From: Bacteroidetes bacterium GWF2_43_63 | Lineage (GTDB): Bacteria > Bacteroidota > Bacteroidia > Bacteroidales > DTU049 | DNA: 61,373 nt | Direction of reading: 5' to 3' | Assembly: GCA_001769275.1 (NCBI GenBank) | Contig: MEOQ01000047.1 | Span: 1 to 61,373 of the forward strand | Shown: positions 26,885-37,600 of the stretch, one piece after another | Layout: every line of letters begins with the position of its first letter | Position numbering within the stretch: the stretch's first letter is position 1 | The notes under the pieces: generated by a model | Told to the model about the DNA's origin: nothing | What the model saw: the letters and a program-made list of their open reading frames with translations, nothing else | Database searches by the model: none | Made by a program: the position numbers and the translations under genes

Positions 26885-26892
26885 TACCTTTG
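26885..26892 (+). promoter_or_regulatory. -7 promoter box of chain-length regulator gene
   Basis: TACCTTTG matches TAnnTTTG, 20 bases before ATG 26913. The surrounding ATTACCTTTGCA is identical to that before dxs. Confidence 0.6.
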
Positions 26893-26912
26893 CATTGTCA
26901 ATTATCAGCCCC

Positions 26913-27944
26913 ATGAAAGAAAGCACCACCCCGAAAGAACTGACATTTGAAAACACAAACTTTCTGTTTTTCCTTTTCAAATGGAGAAAACTGCTCATCA
27001 TCATTTGTATTGCAGCGGTTGTAATTTCAGCCGGAATATCGCTGTTGATCAAGAACAAATATGTGTCAACAGTTGTAATTTTCCCGACCTCCACCAATGC
27101 AGTTTCAAAAGCGCTGATATCAAGTCAGTATGGAGCAAAGGAAGATATCATGGCGTTTGGTGAAGATGAAGACGCAGAGCAGATGCTTCAGATTCTCAAT
27201 TCAAATGAAATTCGTCAGCGAATTATTCAAAAGTTCGACCTGCTGAAACATTATGACATTGATCCGGAATCAAAATTCAGGAACACCCGTTTGTACGAAA
27301 CTTACAACGAAAACATTTCCTTCAACAGAACCGAGTATATGGCCGTTGAAATCAAGGTGGTTGATGAGAATCCGCAGATGGCAGCCGACATTGCCAATGA
27401 AATTGCAAACCTGTATGATACGGTAAAAAATAATCTGCAGAAGCAACGCTCATACGAAGGTTTTAAAATTGTTGAAGGAGCCTATACCGAATTGGAAAAA
27501 GACATTGAAACAAAAGAAGATTCATTGTCAATCCTCCGCAGCAAAGGTGTTCAGGATTACGAATCGCAAGCCGAACGTTTGTATGAAGGTCTTGCGCGTG
27601 AGATTGGGAGCGGAAATCAGCGTGCTGTGAATCAGATTCAGGAACGTCTTGACACCCTTGCAAAATACGGCTCTGCCTACGTTTCGCTGCGCGACGGGCT
27701 TGAGCACGACAAAAAACAACTCAGTGATTTGAAGGGTAAATACGAAGAAGCAAAGGTAGATGCAGAATCTTCTCTTCCACAAAAATTTGTTGTTGACTAC
27801 GCATTCAAAGCTGAGAAAAAATCATATCCAGTTCGCTGGCTCATTGTTGTTATTTCGACATTTGCCACATTGCTCACTTCAATCATTCTGATTATTCTGT
27901 ACGAAAATTTCAGAAAATTCAAACAGCTTACAGCCGTAGAATAA
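26913..27944 (+). CDS. Wzz-type polysaccharide chain-length determinant
   Basis: The 343-residue protein has the layout of the Wzz/PCP family: a membrane helix near the N-terminus (LLIIICIAAVVISAGISLLI, about residues 32-51), a long periplasmic helical region (about 55-305, with coiled coil around LEKDIETKEDSL and LKGKYEEAKVDAE), the segment preceding TM2 (KAEKKSYPVRW) and a second helix (LIVVISTFATLLTSIILIIL, about 310-330). Such proteins set glycan chain length. There is no C-terminal kinase domain. ATG 26913 was chosen over TTG 26895, which lies too close to the -7 box. The O-antigen ligase-like gene starts 10 bases later. Confidence 0.88.
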   Translation: MKESTTPKELTFENTNFLFFLFKWRKLLIIICIAAVVISAGISLLIKNKYVSTVVIFPTSTNAVSKALISSQYGAKEDIMAFGEDEDAEQMLQILNSNEIRQRIIQKFDLLKHYDIDPESKFRNTRLYETYNENISFNRTEYMAVEIKVVDENPQMAADIANEIANLYDTVKNNLQKQRSYEGFKIVEGAYTELEKDIETKEDSLSILRSKGVQDYESQAERLYEGLAREIGSGNQRAVNQIQERLDTLAKYGSAYVSLRDGLEHDKKQLSDLKGKYEEAKVDAESSLPQKFVVDYAFKAEKKSYPVRWLIVVISTFATLLTSIILIILYENFRKFKQLTAVE

Positions 27945-27954
27945 TCAGAACTCA

Positions 27955-29430
27955 ATGAACACCGGCCTCGCAAAAAACTTTCTAACTTCGAAAACCGAAC
28001 GATGGATTCTGGCTCTGTCATTTATTTTCCTATTGACAAATCTGGCAGCCATTGTTTTTAAAGAAAATTATTTTCTTGCACTTCTGCCTGTTTTTCTTGG
28101 TCTGGTTTATCTGTATTTTTTTTCCGTCGAAACAATTTTCCTGATCATTGCATTCACATCACCGCTGGCAATCAATCTCAGCGACTGGGATGCGAGACTT
28201 GCCGTGAGTCTTCCAACAGAGCCATTACTTGCCGGCCTGCTGTTGATATTTCTTTTGAAATCGCTCTATGAATTTAATAACTGGAAAGCCTTTCTGCGAA
28301 ATCCAATCACTATTGCCTTCCTGTTTTATTTTGTGTGGCTCGCCTTCAGCAGCCTCACAAGCCAGATGCCAGTGATATCCTGGAAATATTTTGCCTCACA
28401 TCTCTGGCTCATAGTGCCCATGTATTTTTTTGGAACACGGCTTTTTTTCATCAAAGAAAACACGCAACGCAACTTTATTATCGTTCAGTTTATTGCCCTC
28501 ACTTTTGTTGCAATATACACCCTTGTGCGGCATGCCGGCTACAATTTCGGCGACGACGAAAGTCATTGGGTGATGCAGCCTTTTTATAAGGACCATGCCA
28601 TTTACGGCTCTGCCATTGCAATGTTTATTCCGGTTATGTTTTTCATGGCGACAGAAAAGAAATACAATTTCACGCAGAAGTTTTTCATAATGGCTTCTAT
28701 TGTTGTACTGGTGCTGGCGCTGCTGTTTTCCTACAGCCGTGCTGCGTGGATGGGCTTTGCTATTGCGGCCGGCATTGGCGTTGTTGTGTTGTTCCGGATT
28801 AAATTCAAAGTCATTATTGTTGCATTATTAACGTTGCTGCTGGCCGGATTTTTCTTTCAGACACAGATCATGCATCGGCTCGAAAAAAACAAGCAGGACT
28901 CATCGGAAGACATTGTAGAAAACATTGAATCGATGAGTAATATATCGACCGATGCGAGCAATCTGGAGCGCATCAATCGCTGGAATTGCGCATTGCGAAT
29001 GGCCGCCGATCATCCTCTTACAGGCACAGGCCCTGGCACTTATCAGTTTTTGTATGCCCCTTATCAGTTTTCGTACGAAAAAACAATAATCAGCACCAAC
29101 GCAGGAACCCTTGGAAATGCGCACTCTGAATTTCTTGGAGCGCTGGCTGAGACTGGAATTCCAGGCATGCTGATTATGATTTTTCTGGTGTTTTCAATCT
29201 TTTATATTGGCTTTGTTACCTACACAAAACTTCGGGTTATTGATCGAAGCAAAGCCAGATTTATTCTGGGTTTGCTACTGGGTTTGGTCACCTATTTTGT
29301 GCATGGTTTTCTGAATAATTTTCTTGATTCCGATAAAATCGCCATTCCGGTCTGGGGCTTTGTTGCTATTATTGTGGCCAATAGACTTGCACTGGAAAAC
29401 AAGAAAGTCGAAGACCACTCTGCAAACTAA
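27955..29430 (+). CDS. O-antigen ligase/polymerase-like membrane protein (WaaL/Wzy_C)
   Basis: The 491-residue protein has about 11-12 membrane segments and a large loop (about residues 305-390) with the family pattern: LERINRWNCALRMAADHPLT, GTGPGTYQFLYAPYQ and GNAHSEFLGALAETG. That loop, with its conserved Arg and His, is shared by O-antigen ligases and Wzy polymerases, which cannot be told apart by sequence alone. It closes the polysaccharide cluster after flippase, methyltransferase and Wzz genes. A MITE-like element begins three bases after its stop codon. Confidence 0.88.
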   Translation: MNTGLAKNFLTSKTERWILALSFIFLLTNLAAIVFKENYFLALLPVFLGLVYLYFFSVETIFLIIAFTSPLAINLSDWDARLAVSLPTEPLLAGLLLIFLLKSLYEFNNWKAFLRNPITIAFLFYFVWLAFSSLTSQMPVISWKYFASHLWLIVPMYFFGTRLFFIKENTQRNFIIVQFIALTFVAIYTLVRHAGYNFGDDESHWVMQPFYKDHAIYGSAIAMFIPVMFFMATEKKYNFTQKFFIMASIVVLVLALLFSYSRAAWMGFAIAAGIGVVVLFRIKFKVIIVALLTLLLAGFFFQTQIMHRLEKNKQDSSEDIVENIESMSNISTDASNLERINRWNCALRMAADHPLTGTGPGTYQFLYAPYQFSYEKTIISTNAGTLGNAHSEFLGALAETGIPGMLIMIFLVFSIFYIGFVTYTKLRVIDRSKARFILGLLLGLVTYFVHGFLNNFLDSDKIAIPVWGFVAIIVANRLALENKKVEDHSAN

Positions 29431-29432
29431 AA

Positions 29433-29603
29433 GAGGAAGTCTCAAAATAACTACTTCTTCAAAAACAATATTCCATCGTCCGAATGCGACGTAGGAGCGT
29501 AAGGATATGGAATCGTTGTTTTTGAAGCAGCTACGACGATTCCATATCCGCCTATCGGCGGACGATGGAATATCGTAACGATTAATAATTTTAAGGCATC
29601 CTC
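29433..29603. mobile_element. MITE-like element, copy 2 (171 bp)
   Basis: This is the second copy of the 22747-22916 element. Ends are GAGGAAGTCTCA and TAAGGCATCCTC, so the terminal repeats are slightly degraded. Internal inverted pairs are conserved. It is wedged between the O-antigen ligase-like stop codon and the lpxD terminator. Confidence 0.75.
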
Positions 29604-29622
29604 ATGCCATGTTGCGAGGCAT

Positions 29623-29648
29623 AAAAAAACCCGGTCTTTCCGGGTTTC
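29623..29648 (-). terminator. intrinsic terminator of efp-lpxD unit
   Basis: AAACCCGG (29627-29634) pairs with CCGGGTTT (29640-29647). On the minus strand the stem is followed by a T-run, 16 bases after the lpxD stop codon. Confidence 0.8.
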
Positions 29649-29663
29649 AATATTTAAAGATTT

Positions 29664-30602
29664 CTATTTCAATTTTTCAAAGATTTCCGGCAAGCGTTTA
29701 ATCATGGCCAGTTCTTTCATTTTGTCAACGGCATCGCGAACCGGACTGCCGAAATAGGTTTTTCCACCTTCGATTGATTTGGCAACGCCGGATTGTCCGA
29801 GAACAACCGCGCCTTTTCCAATAACAAGGTCTTTCTGAACACCCACCTGACCCCAGAGAATCACGTCGTCTTCGAGTTTCACAACGCCGGCAATTCCTAC
29901 CTGAGATGAAATCAAACAATTACGGCCGATAATGGTGTCGTGTCCGACCTGAATATGATTGTCGAGTTTCGATCCCCATCCAACGGTAGTGTCACCGGAA
30001 ACGCCACGATCGACTGTGCAGCAGGAGCCAATTTCAACATTGTCTTCAATTACAACGCGACCACAACCTTCCAGTTTGTCGTAGAAATCCGGTCTGCGTT
30101 TAAAATAAAAAGCTTCGCCACCAATCACGGTACCGCTGTTTATAATCACATTGTCGCCAATGACCGTATCTGCATGAATTGTAGCATTGGCCATAATGAT
30201 GCAATTGCGGCCGATTTTAACATTATGTCCAACAAAAACCAGAGGCTCAATGATGGTGCCTTCACCAATTTCGGCACTTGGGCTAATGGAAGACTGTGAA
30301 GGAATAAAGGGTTTGAAGTGCCTGGCAAGCTTCACATAATCGCGGAACGGATCGTCCGAAATAATGAGGGCTTTCCCTGCAGGAGCTTCTACGTCTTTGT
30401 TAATAATCACTGTTGTGGCTGCAGATTCCAGCACCTTCGTATAATACTTCGGATGATCAACAAAAGAAAGATCTCCTGGTTCAACGCTGTGAATTTCATT
30501 CAATCCTGTGACAATAAAATCGGGAGAGCCCTTCATCTGAACCGTTTTGGCACCGATGATGTCAACCATTTGCTGTAAAGTGTAGTTTTTGGAGAATTTC
30601 AT
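29664..30602 (-). CDS. lpxD: UDP-3-O-acylglucosamine N-acyltransferase (LpxD-like)
   Basis: The 312-residue protein has an N-terminal uridine-binding domain (about 1-95) and a left-handed beta-helix of hexapeptide repeats (about 100-285). The LpxD signature is visible in CTVDRGVSGDTTVGWGSKLD followed by NHIQVGHD, which supplies the catalytic His. LpxD adds the second 3-hydroxyacyl chain to UDP-glucosamine in lipid A synthesis. It is about 30 residues shorter than E. coli LpxD. Many Bacteroidetes carry a full-length LpxD plus a shorter paralogue next to efp, and this may be that shorter form, so the exact acyl step is uncertain. It lies 17 bases after efp on the same strand. Confidence 0.82.
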   Translation of the reverse strand: MKFSKNYTLQQMVDIIGAKTVQMKGSPDFIVTGLNEIHSVEPGDLSFVDHPKYYTKVLESAATTVIINKDVEAPAGKALIISDDPFRDYVKLARHFKPFIPSQSSISPSAEIGEGTIIEPLVFVGHNVKIGRNCIIMANATIHADTVIGDNVIINSGTVIGGEAFYFKRRPDFYDKLEGCGRVVIEDNVEIGSCCTVDRGVSGDTTVGWGSKLDNHIQVGHDTIIGRNCLISSQVGIAGVVKLEDDVILWGQVGVQKDLVIGKGAVVLGQSGVAKSIEGGKTYFGSPVRDAVDKMKELAMIKRLPEIFEKLK

Positions 30603-30619
30603 GGAACAGTAGTTACTGG

Positions 30620-31186
30620 TTATTCTTTCACACGTTCGGAATATTCTCCGGTACGGGTATCGACTTTAATTTTATCGCCTGTGTTAACAAAAAGAGGAAT
30701 TCCAATGCTGGCACCTGTTTCCAAAGTTGCCCGCTTCAGAGAATTCGTTGCCGTATCGCCTTTCACACCAGGCTCGCTGTATGTGATTTCAAGCGCTACA
30801 AATGGAGGCAGTTCGCAGCTGAGCGGAGATTCGGTATCGGCATGAAAAACAACTTCGACGGCCTGACCTTCTTTCAAAAACTGGGGAGCATTGATGAGTT
30901 CCTCCTCAAGAGAAAACTGCTCATAGGTTTCCTGATGCATGAAAAAATAGGTCTTATCCTCTTTGTACAAATACTGATAAGGCCTGCGTTCGACTCTTTG
31001 AATTTCAATCTTGAAGCCCGAAGGGAACGTGTTTGGAATCACACGGCCAGTGGTAAGGCTTTTCAGGCGGGTACGCACAAAAGCTGCACCTTTTCCAGGT
31101 TTAACATGCTGAAATTCAATAACAACATACAAGTCGTTGTTGAAAGAAATACAAAGTCCGTTTTTAATATCTGCCGTTGTTGCCAT
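30620..31186 (-). CDS. efp: elongation factor P
   Basis: The 188-residue protein has the three-domain EF-P layout: KOW-like domain I (about 1-65), OB domain II (about 66-127) and domain III (about 128-188) ending in VNTGDKIKVDTRTGEYSERV. EF-P relieves ribosome stalling at polyproline. The domain I tip is KPGKGAAF with Lys at the usual modification site. A well-formed promoter (TTTG-N18-TAATTTTG) lies just upstream. The lpxD-like gene follows and probably shares the transcript. Confidence 0.96.
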   Translation of the reverse strand: MATTADIKNGLCISFNNDLYVVIEFQHVKPGKGAAFVRTRLKSLTTGRVIPNTFPSGFKIEIQRVERRPYQYLYKEDKTYFFMHQETYEQFSLEEELINAPQFLKEGQAVEVVFHADTESPLSCELPPFVALEITYSEPGVKGDTATNSLKRATLETGASIGIPLFVNTGDKIKVDTRTGEYSERVKE

Positions 31187-31205
31187 TGATAATTTTTTGC
31201 AGCTG

Positions 31206-31235
31206 CAAAATTACACATTTTGCTCATTGGTCAAA
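31206..31235 (-). promoter_or_regulatory. promoter of efp
   Basis: On the minus strand TTTG (31235-31232), an 18-base spacer and TAATTTTG (31213-31206) form a complete Bacteroidetes promoter, ending 19 bases before the efp ATG. Confidence 0.7.
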
Positions 31236-31668
31236 CACTCTTTCAGATATTAACCTGATTATTCGACTCCTGCCGTTTTTTTGGAAAAAGAAATATTTAT
31301 TCAAGCTGCTACTGATTTTATGCAAAACGACATGTTCTGACATATGCTTTTTCGAATATATTTAACGTTTTATCATATATATCTGTGTTTTCATCTAAAA
31401 TATGTAGAAGACCTTGATTTCTGAACATCAATGTCGTATATTTAAGAAATGTTTTTTTAAAGCCAGAAAGCATGATTTTAAGTTTACTCAACACTTCATT
31501 TTTTAACTTTTGGCTACCTGAAATATTTCACATTAGGGGGACTATACTTTTAGCTTCTAATGTTGTCAAAGATTCGTTAGTTTCACGCACCAGAAAGCTT
31601 TTTCAAGAAAAGACACCGGAATATGTTTTCGTTTCATCTCACACCTGAAACGCACAAAATATCGAGCC
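31236..31668. other. AT-rich leader before the giant type B protein
   Basis: About 430 bases are strongly AT-rich and without a convincing gene. A near-consensus box TACTTTTA is at 31545-31552. The long upstream space suggests a long 5' leader or regulated promoter for the following gene, but no motif settles this. Confidence 0.4.
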
Positions 31669-34600
31669 ATGAAAAAATTTTACAAGATTATCGGGTTACG
31701 GTTTCAGTTTGGACGGCTACCGGCAAGATTGCCGGCATTGCTGTTCATAGTTGCAACTCTTCTTGCAGCTCCGGTATCGACCAGCGCCCAGTCAGGGCTG
31801 TGCGATCCGACTGTTCCGTTTTTCACAGTTGATCTAACGGCAAGTCCATCCGGGACATGGATTTCGCCAACTGTTGTACGCACCGACAATTGTTGCGGCA
31901 CAACAAGTCCGGATCGATGTCTTGAATTTGAAATTACATTGAACACCGGGACCATTGCCATCAATTTCGATATTGCTTCAGGAGCTGTTCCTCCAGGGGC
32001 TATGTTTTATCAAATCGACTGCGGCCCTCCGGTACAGGTTGGAACACCCATCTGCTTAACTGGTCCCGGCCCGTACACACTCACCTTCTGTAAGCCGGGA
32101 AACAACCCAAACACCTATGCAATTATCGCTCTTCCTGAACCATCGGTTGGTCCTCCTGTTTATGCGAGCAGCACTTGTCCCGCCAGTATCTGGGTTGATG
32201 GACTGGTGCCAGGAACAATCACCTGGACCGATATCACCGGAGGAGGTCTGTACAATTCCTACCTCAGCTGCACCGGCTGTGCTTCGCCAATTGTTACTCC
32301 TGCCGCCGGACATCCGGCTTATGTCGATTATGTAGCCTGCGGAACCATTGCGGCAGGTGCATGTTCAGGATCTTCTACTTTCTGCGACACTGTGCGTGTG
32401 AATATGTTCGATCCAATTGAAGCAACTGTAAACCCAAATCCTGCCTTTTTCTGTCCTTCGGATCCTGGTGTTCAGCTCACAGGTTCACATACAGGCGGTT
32501 TCGGAACTGTTGTTTACAACTGGTATAATTCGTCATGGGTTTCAGTTGGAAGCGGCACAGGATATTTTGCAACCGCAGCAGGCACCTATTATCTTGTTGT
32601 AACTGATGATATGAGTGCAACATGCCCCGCTGACACTGTACCCGTCGTTGTTTCATTATACGTTCCCCCAATACTTATTTCTCCGAATTATGCCGGAATC
32701 TGCGAAGGAACCTCGGTGACATTGACAGCCACCGGAGCCGAAACATACGTCTGGGCACCAACTACCGGCCTTACTCCTTCAACCGGATCGGTTGTTATTG
32801 CAGCTCCTGCAGCAACCACTACCTATACTGTTACCGGCACCGACATACACGGATGTACGGGTTCCATGTCGGTTCTGATTGATATTTTTCCACTTCCTGT
32901 CATTGAAGCAGGCCCCGACCAGGAAATTTGCCTGGGTGAGTCAGCTCAGCTAAACGGCAGCGGCGCTTTCTCCTATGAGTGGACCCCGGCCGCAACGCTG
33001 AATAATCCAAATATTGCCAATCCGATTGCTACTACTGCAGTAACAACCACTTATTATCTTACCGGATATTCTATCGGAGGCAACCTAATATATAATGGTA
33101 ACTTCGAATTGGGAAACACAGGATTTACAACTGACTATGTTTATGATCCTGATCTTGTCCCCGAAGGAAATTATTATATCACCAACAACCCCAATACCCA
33201 TCACTCTAATTTCGCACCCTGTGCAGATCACTCAGTTGCCCCGGGAGCACAAATGATGGTTGTTAACGGCGCCCCAAATGCCAATGAGGAAGTCTGGTGT
33301 ATGAATGTTGCCGTAGTACCGAATACGGATTATGCTTTTTCCACCTGGATTACGAGTGTACATCCCACCAATCCGGCCGTGCTGCAATTTTCTATCAACA
33401 GCGTGCTTCTTGGAAGCCCATTCACTGCAACAGCAACCACCTGCGACTGGCAGCAGTTTTATGAAATCTGGAACAGCGGCGCTACAAGCTCTGCTCAGAT
33501 TTGCATCGTCAATCAGAACGTAATCCGCAATGGAAACGATTTTGCCATTGACGATATTGGCTTTGCTCCGCTTTGCTCCAATGTTGACTCAGTGACAGTA
33601 ACTGTCAATCCCAATCCTGTTTTAACCGTCACTTCAACGGATCCTGATATTTGTGTTGGTGGAAGCACCACTCTGACTGTTACTTCAGATGTTCCGGGAA
33701 CAACTTTTGTCTGGAGCAATGGTGCAACAACACCGTCCATTACCGTATCGCCTGTCACTACCACCACATACAGCGTTACAGGAACAGCCCTCGGCTGCAC
33801 CGGCACCGCCAGTTTTCAGGTTGTTGTCAACCCGCTGCCGATAATAACAGTTGCAGCTTCCGACCCGAATATCTGCGTGGGTGAAAGCTCAACATTAACG
33901 GCTACAAGCGATATTCCCGGCAGTTCTTTCCTGTGGAGCACGGGCGCCAATACCGCCTCAATTACCGTTTCACCGATTGCGACCACTATTTATAATGTAA
34001 CAGTTACCAGTCCTGAGGGATGCGTAACTACAGGAGCCGTAACAGTTACCGTTTTCCCGAATCCGGTGCTTACAGTTACTTCAAGCGACGGTGTTATTTG
34101 CTTCGGCGATCCATCGACCCTGACGGTTTCTTCAAATATTCCGGCCACTACATTTGCATGGAGCACCGGAGCAACTACTGCAAATATCACTGTTAATCCA
34201 GTAGCTACAACCACCTATTTTGTGACCGGGACTGCTGCCAATGGTTGTACAGGCACTGCAAGCATTCAGATTATTGTCAATCCATTGCCGGTTATTACTG
34301 TTGCTGCATCTGATCCCAATATTTGTGTAGGTGAAAGCTCGATACTTACAGCCACCAGTGACATTGCAGGAAGCTCATTCCTCTGGAGCACGGGTGCCGG
34401 CACCGCTTCAATCACTGTTTCGCCAGTAGCAACAACAACCTATAATGTCACTGTTACCAGTCCGGAAGGATGTGTAACTACAGGTTCTGTGTTGGTTACT
34501 GTATTTCCGAATCCAGTACTTACTGTCAATGCCAGCTCAAACGCAATCTGTTTCGGCGATCCAACCACAATTAATGTGACTTCAAATCTTCCCGGGACCA

Positions 34601-37600
34601 CCTTTGCGTGGAGTTCCGGTGAAGTTACCGCCGCAATCACGGTTAGTCCTGTTGCAACAACTACATACTTTGTAACCGGAACCGCAGCCAACGGCTGTAC
34701 GGGTACCGCAAGCATTCAGATTATTGTCAACCCGCTGCCGATTATAACTGCTGCAGCTTCCGATGCCAATATCTGTGTTGGCGAAAACTCTGTATTAACG
34801 GCTACAAGCGACATTGCCGGAAGCTCATTCCTCTGGAGCAACGGTGCAAACACAGCTTCAATCACTGTTTCACCTGTCGCAACCACCACATACAACGTGA
34901 CCGTTACAAGTCCCGAAGGATGTGTAACCACTGGTTCTGTTTTAGTAAACGTATTTCCAAATCCTGTTCTGACAGTAAATGCAATGGACGGCATCATTTG
35001 TTTCGGCGATCCTTCAACCCTGACGGTTTCTTCGAATCTGCCCGCCACTTCATTTGTCTGGAGTACCGGAGCAACCACCACAAACATTACTGTTAATCCA
35101 ACAGCAACCACCACCTATTTTGTGACCGGAACGGCAGCCAACGGCTGTACCGGAACGGCAAGCATTCAGGTTATTGTCAATCCGCTACCGGTAATCACAG
35201 TTGCCGCATCCGACGCTAATTTATGTGTTGGCGAAAGCTCTGTGTTGACAGCTACCAGCGATATTGCAGGCAGCACCTTCTTGTGGAGCAATGGCGGAAA
35301 TACAGCTTCAATTACTGTATCACCTGTTGCAACGACCACATACAATGTCACAGTAACAAGCCCTGAAGGATGTATTACAACAGGATCTGTTTTGGTCACT
35401 GTTTTCCCGAATCCAGTACTTACTGTAAACGCAAGTTCAGGCACAATCTGTTTAGGAGAGTCTTCAACACTAAGCGTCGCTTCAAATCTTCCAGCCACAA
35501 CCTTTGAGTGGAATACAGGTCAGACAACAACAAGTATAACTGTTAATCCTACTGCAACAACCACCTATTTTGTGACCGGGACTGCTGCCAATGGCTGTAC
35601 AGGAACCGCAAGCATTGAGATAATCGTCAACCCGCTGCCGGTTATTACTGTAGCTACATCTGATGCAAACATTTGTGTGGGAGAAAGCTCTGTATTAACG
35701 ACTACAAGCGACATTGCAGGAAGTTCATTCCTTTGGAGCAACGGTGTAAACACTGCTTCTATCACGGTTTCACCCGTTGCAACAACAACCTATAATGTTA
35801 CTGTTACCAGCCCTGAAGGATGTGTAACCACGGGTTCTGTTTTAGTTACTGTATTCCCGAATCCGGTACTTGCAATCAGTGCAAGTTCAAGCGCCATCTG
35901 TTTCGGTGATCCGACAACAATAAACGTCACTTCCAATCTGCCCGGCACAACGTTCAGCTGGAGTTCAGGTCAAACCACGGCTGCCATTACGGTAAGCCCG
36001 GTGAGCACTACAACATACATCGTAACCGGTACAGCTGCCAACGGATGTACAGGTACAACCAGCATTGAGATCATTGTAAATCCGCTGCCGGTAATCACTG
36101 TTGCCACCTCTGACGCTAATATTTGTGTGGGTGAAAGCTCTGTATTGACCGCTTCAAGCGACATTGCAGGAAGTTCATATCTCTGGAGCAATGGAGCAAA
36201 CACCGCTTCAATCACGGTTTCACCCGTTGCAACAACAACCTATAATGTTACAGTTACCAGCCCTGAAGGATGTGTCACTACGGGTTCTGTGTCCGTTAAT
36301 GTTTTCCCCAACCCGGTATTGACTGTTACTACAACCGCTACAGAAATCTGCAACGGCGCTGCGGCAACAATTACAGTGTCATCATCGGTTGCAGGAACAA
36401 CCTATGAATGGAATACAGGATCGACAAATACATCCATCAGTGTCGGCCCGAACACAACGACCATCTATTCCGTAACCGGAACTGCAGCAAACGGCTGCAC
36501 AGGCACTGCAAGCATTCAAATTATTGTGAATCCTCTTCCGATAATCACAATGACTGTTTCCGACAGCATAATTTGTGACGGCGAAAGTGTAACAATGACC
36601 GCTGCATCTGATATTGCAGGTTCATCATTCCTCTGGAGCACAGGCGCATTAACACCTCAGATTATTGTGACTCCCAGCCTGACCAACACCTATTACCTGA
36701 CTGTCACGTCACCACAGGGTTGCGTATCGACCGCCAATGCCACAATCATTGTCAACCCGAATCCGGTGCCGGGCATTGTTGCATCCTCAGGCGCTATTTG
36801 CCTTGGAACAACAGCAACGCTGACAACCAACACCAATATTGCAGTGAGCAGTTATCTGTGGAACAATGCAGAAACAAACCCGACCATTTTTGTTTCACCG
36901 GCAAGCACCAGCTCATACACTGTAACGGTTACAACTGCAGAAGGCTGTACAGGCACTGCTGACATCACGATTGTTGTCAATCCTCTGCCAAACATAAATG
37001 TGACAGCTCCAACGGCAGCCATTTGTCTGGGATCGTCGGTTGATCTTACTGCAAACAGCAATCATCCATCGACAACATATTTATGGAATACAGGGCAGAC
37101 TACCGGCACCATCAACGTGTCTCCGGCCGCAACAAGCACCTATACAGTAACCGGAACCGACATGAATGGATGTACGGGTGTTGCTGAATATGCGGTCACT
37201 GTAAATCCGCTGCCTGATGTTAACATCGTTTCCGCACAGAATGAAATCTGTCAGGGAATGAGTAATCAGCTGACGGCCTCCAGTAACATTGCCAACACCA
37301 ATTACATTTGGAACACCGGACAAACTACAACGTCCATCATTGTCAGTCCGACGTCCAATACGACTTATGAGGTAACTGGCACCGATGCCAACGGCTGCAC
37401 CGGAAGCAATCTTATCACCATTCAGGTGAATCCGAATCCACCGGTAGCCATCAACCCGAATACGTTTACCATTTGCCCGGGCGATACAGCAACACTGAAC
37501 GCATCATCAAGCAGTCTGTTGAGTTTTGTATGGAACACTGGGGCAACGACAAACAGCATTTTAGTCTGGCCGGCATCGACTACCAATTACACTGTTACCG

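Noticed and set aside
33513-36215. A series of minus-strand open frames of 65-130 codons opposite the giant type B gene
   Set aside because: They recur with the 225-bp repeat period and are antisense shadows of Thr/Val-rich repeat codons. No promoter or start context is seen.
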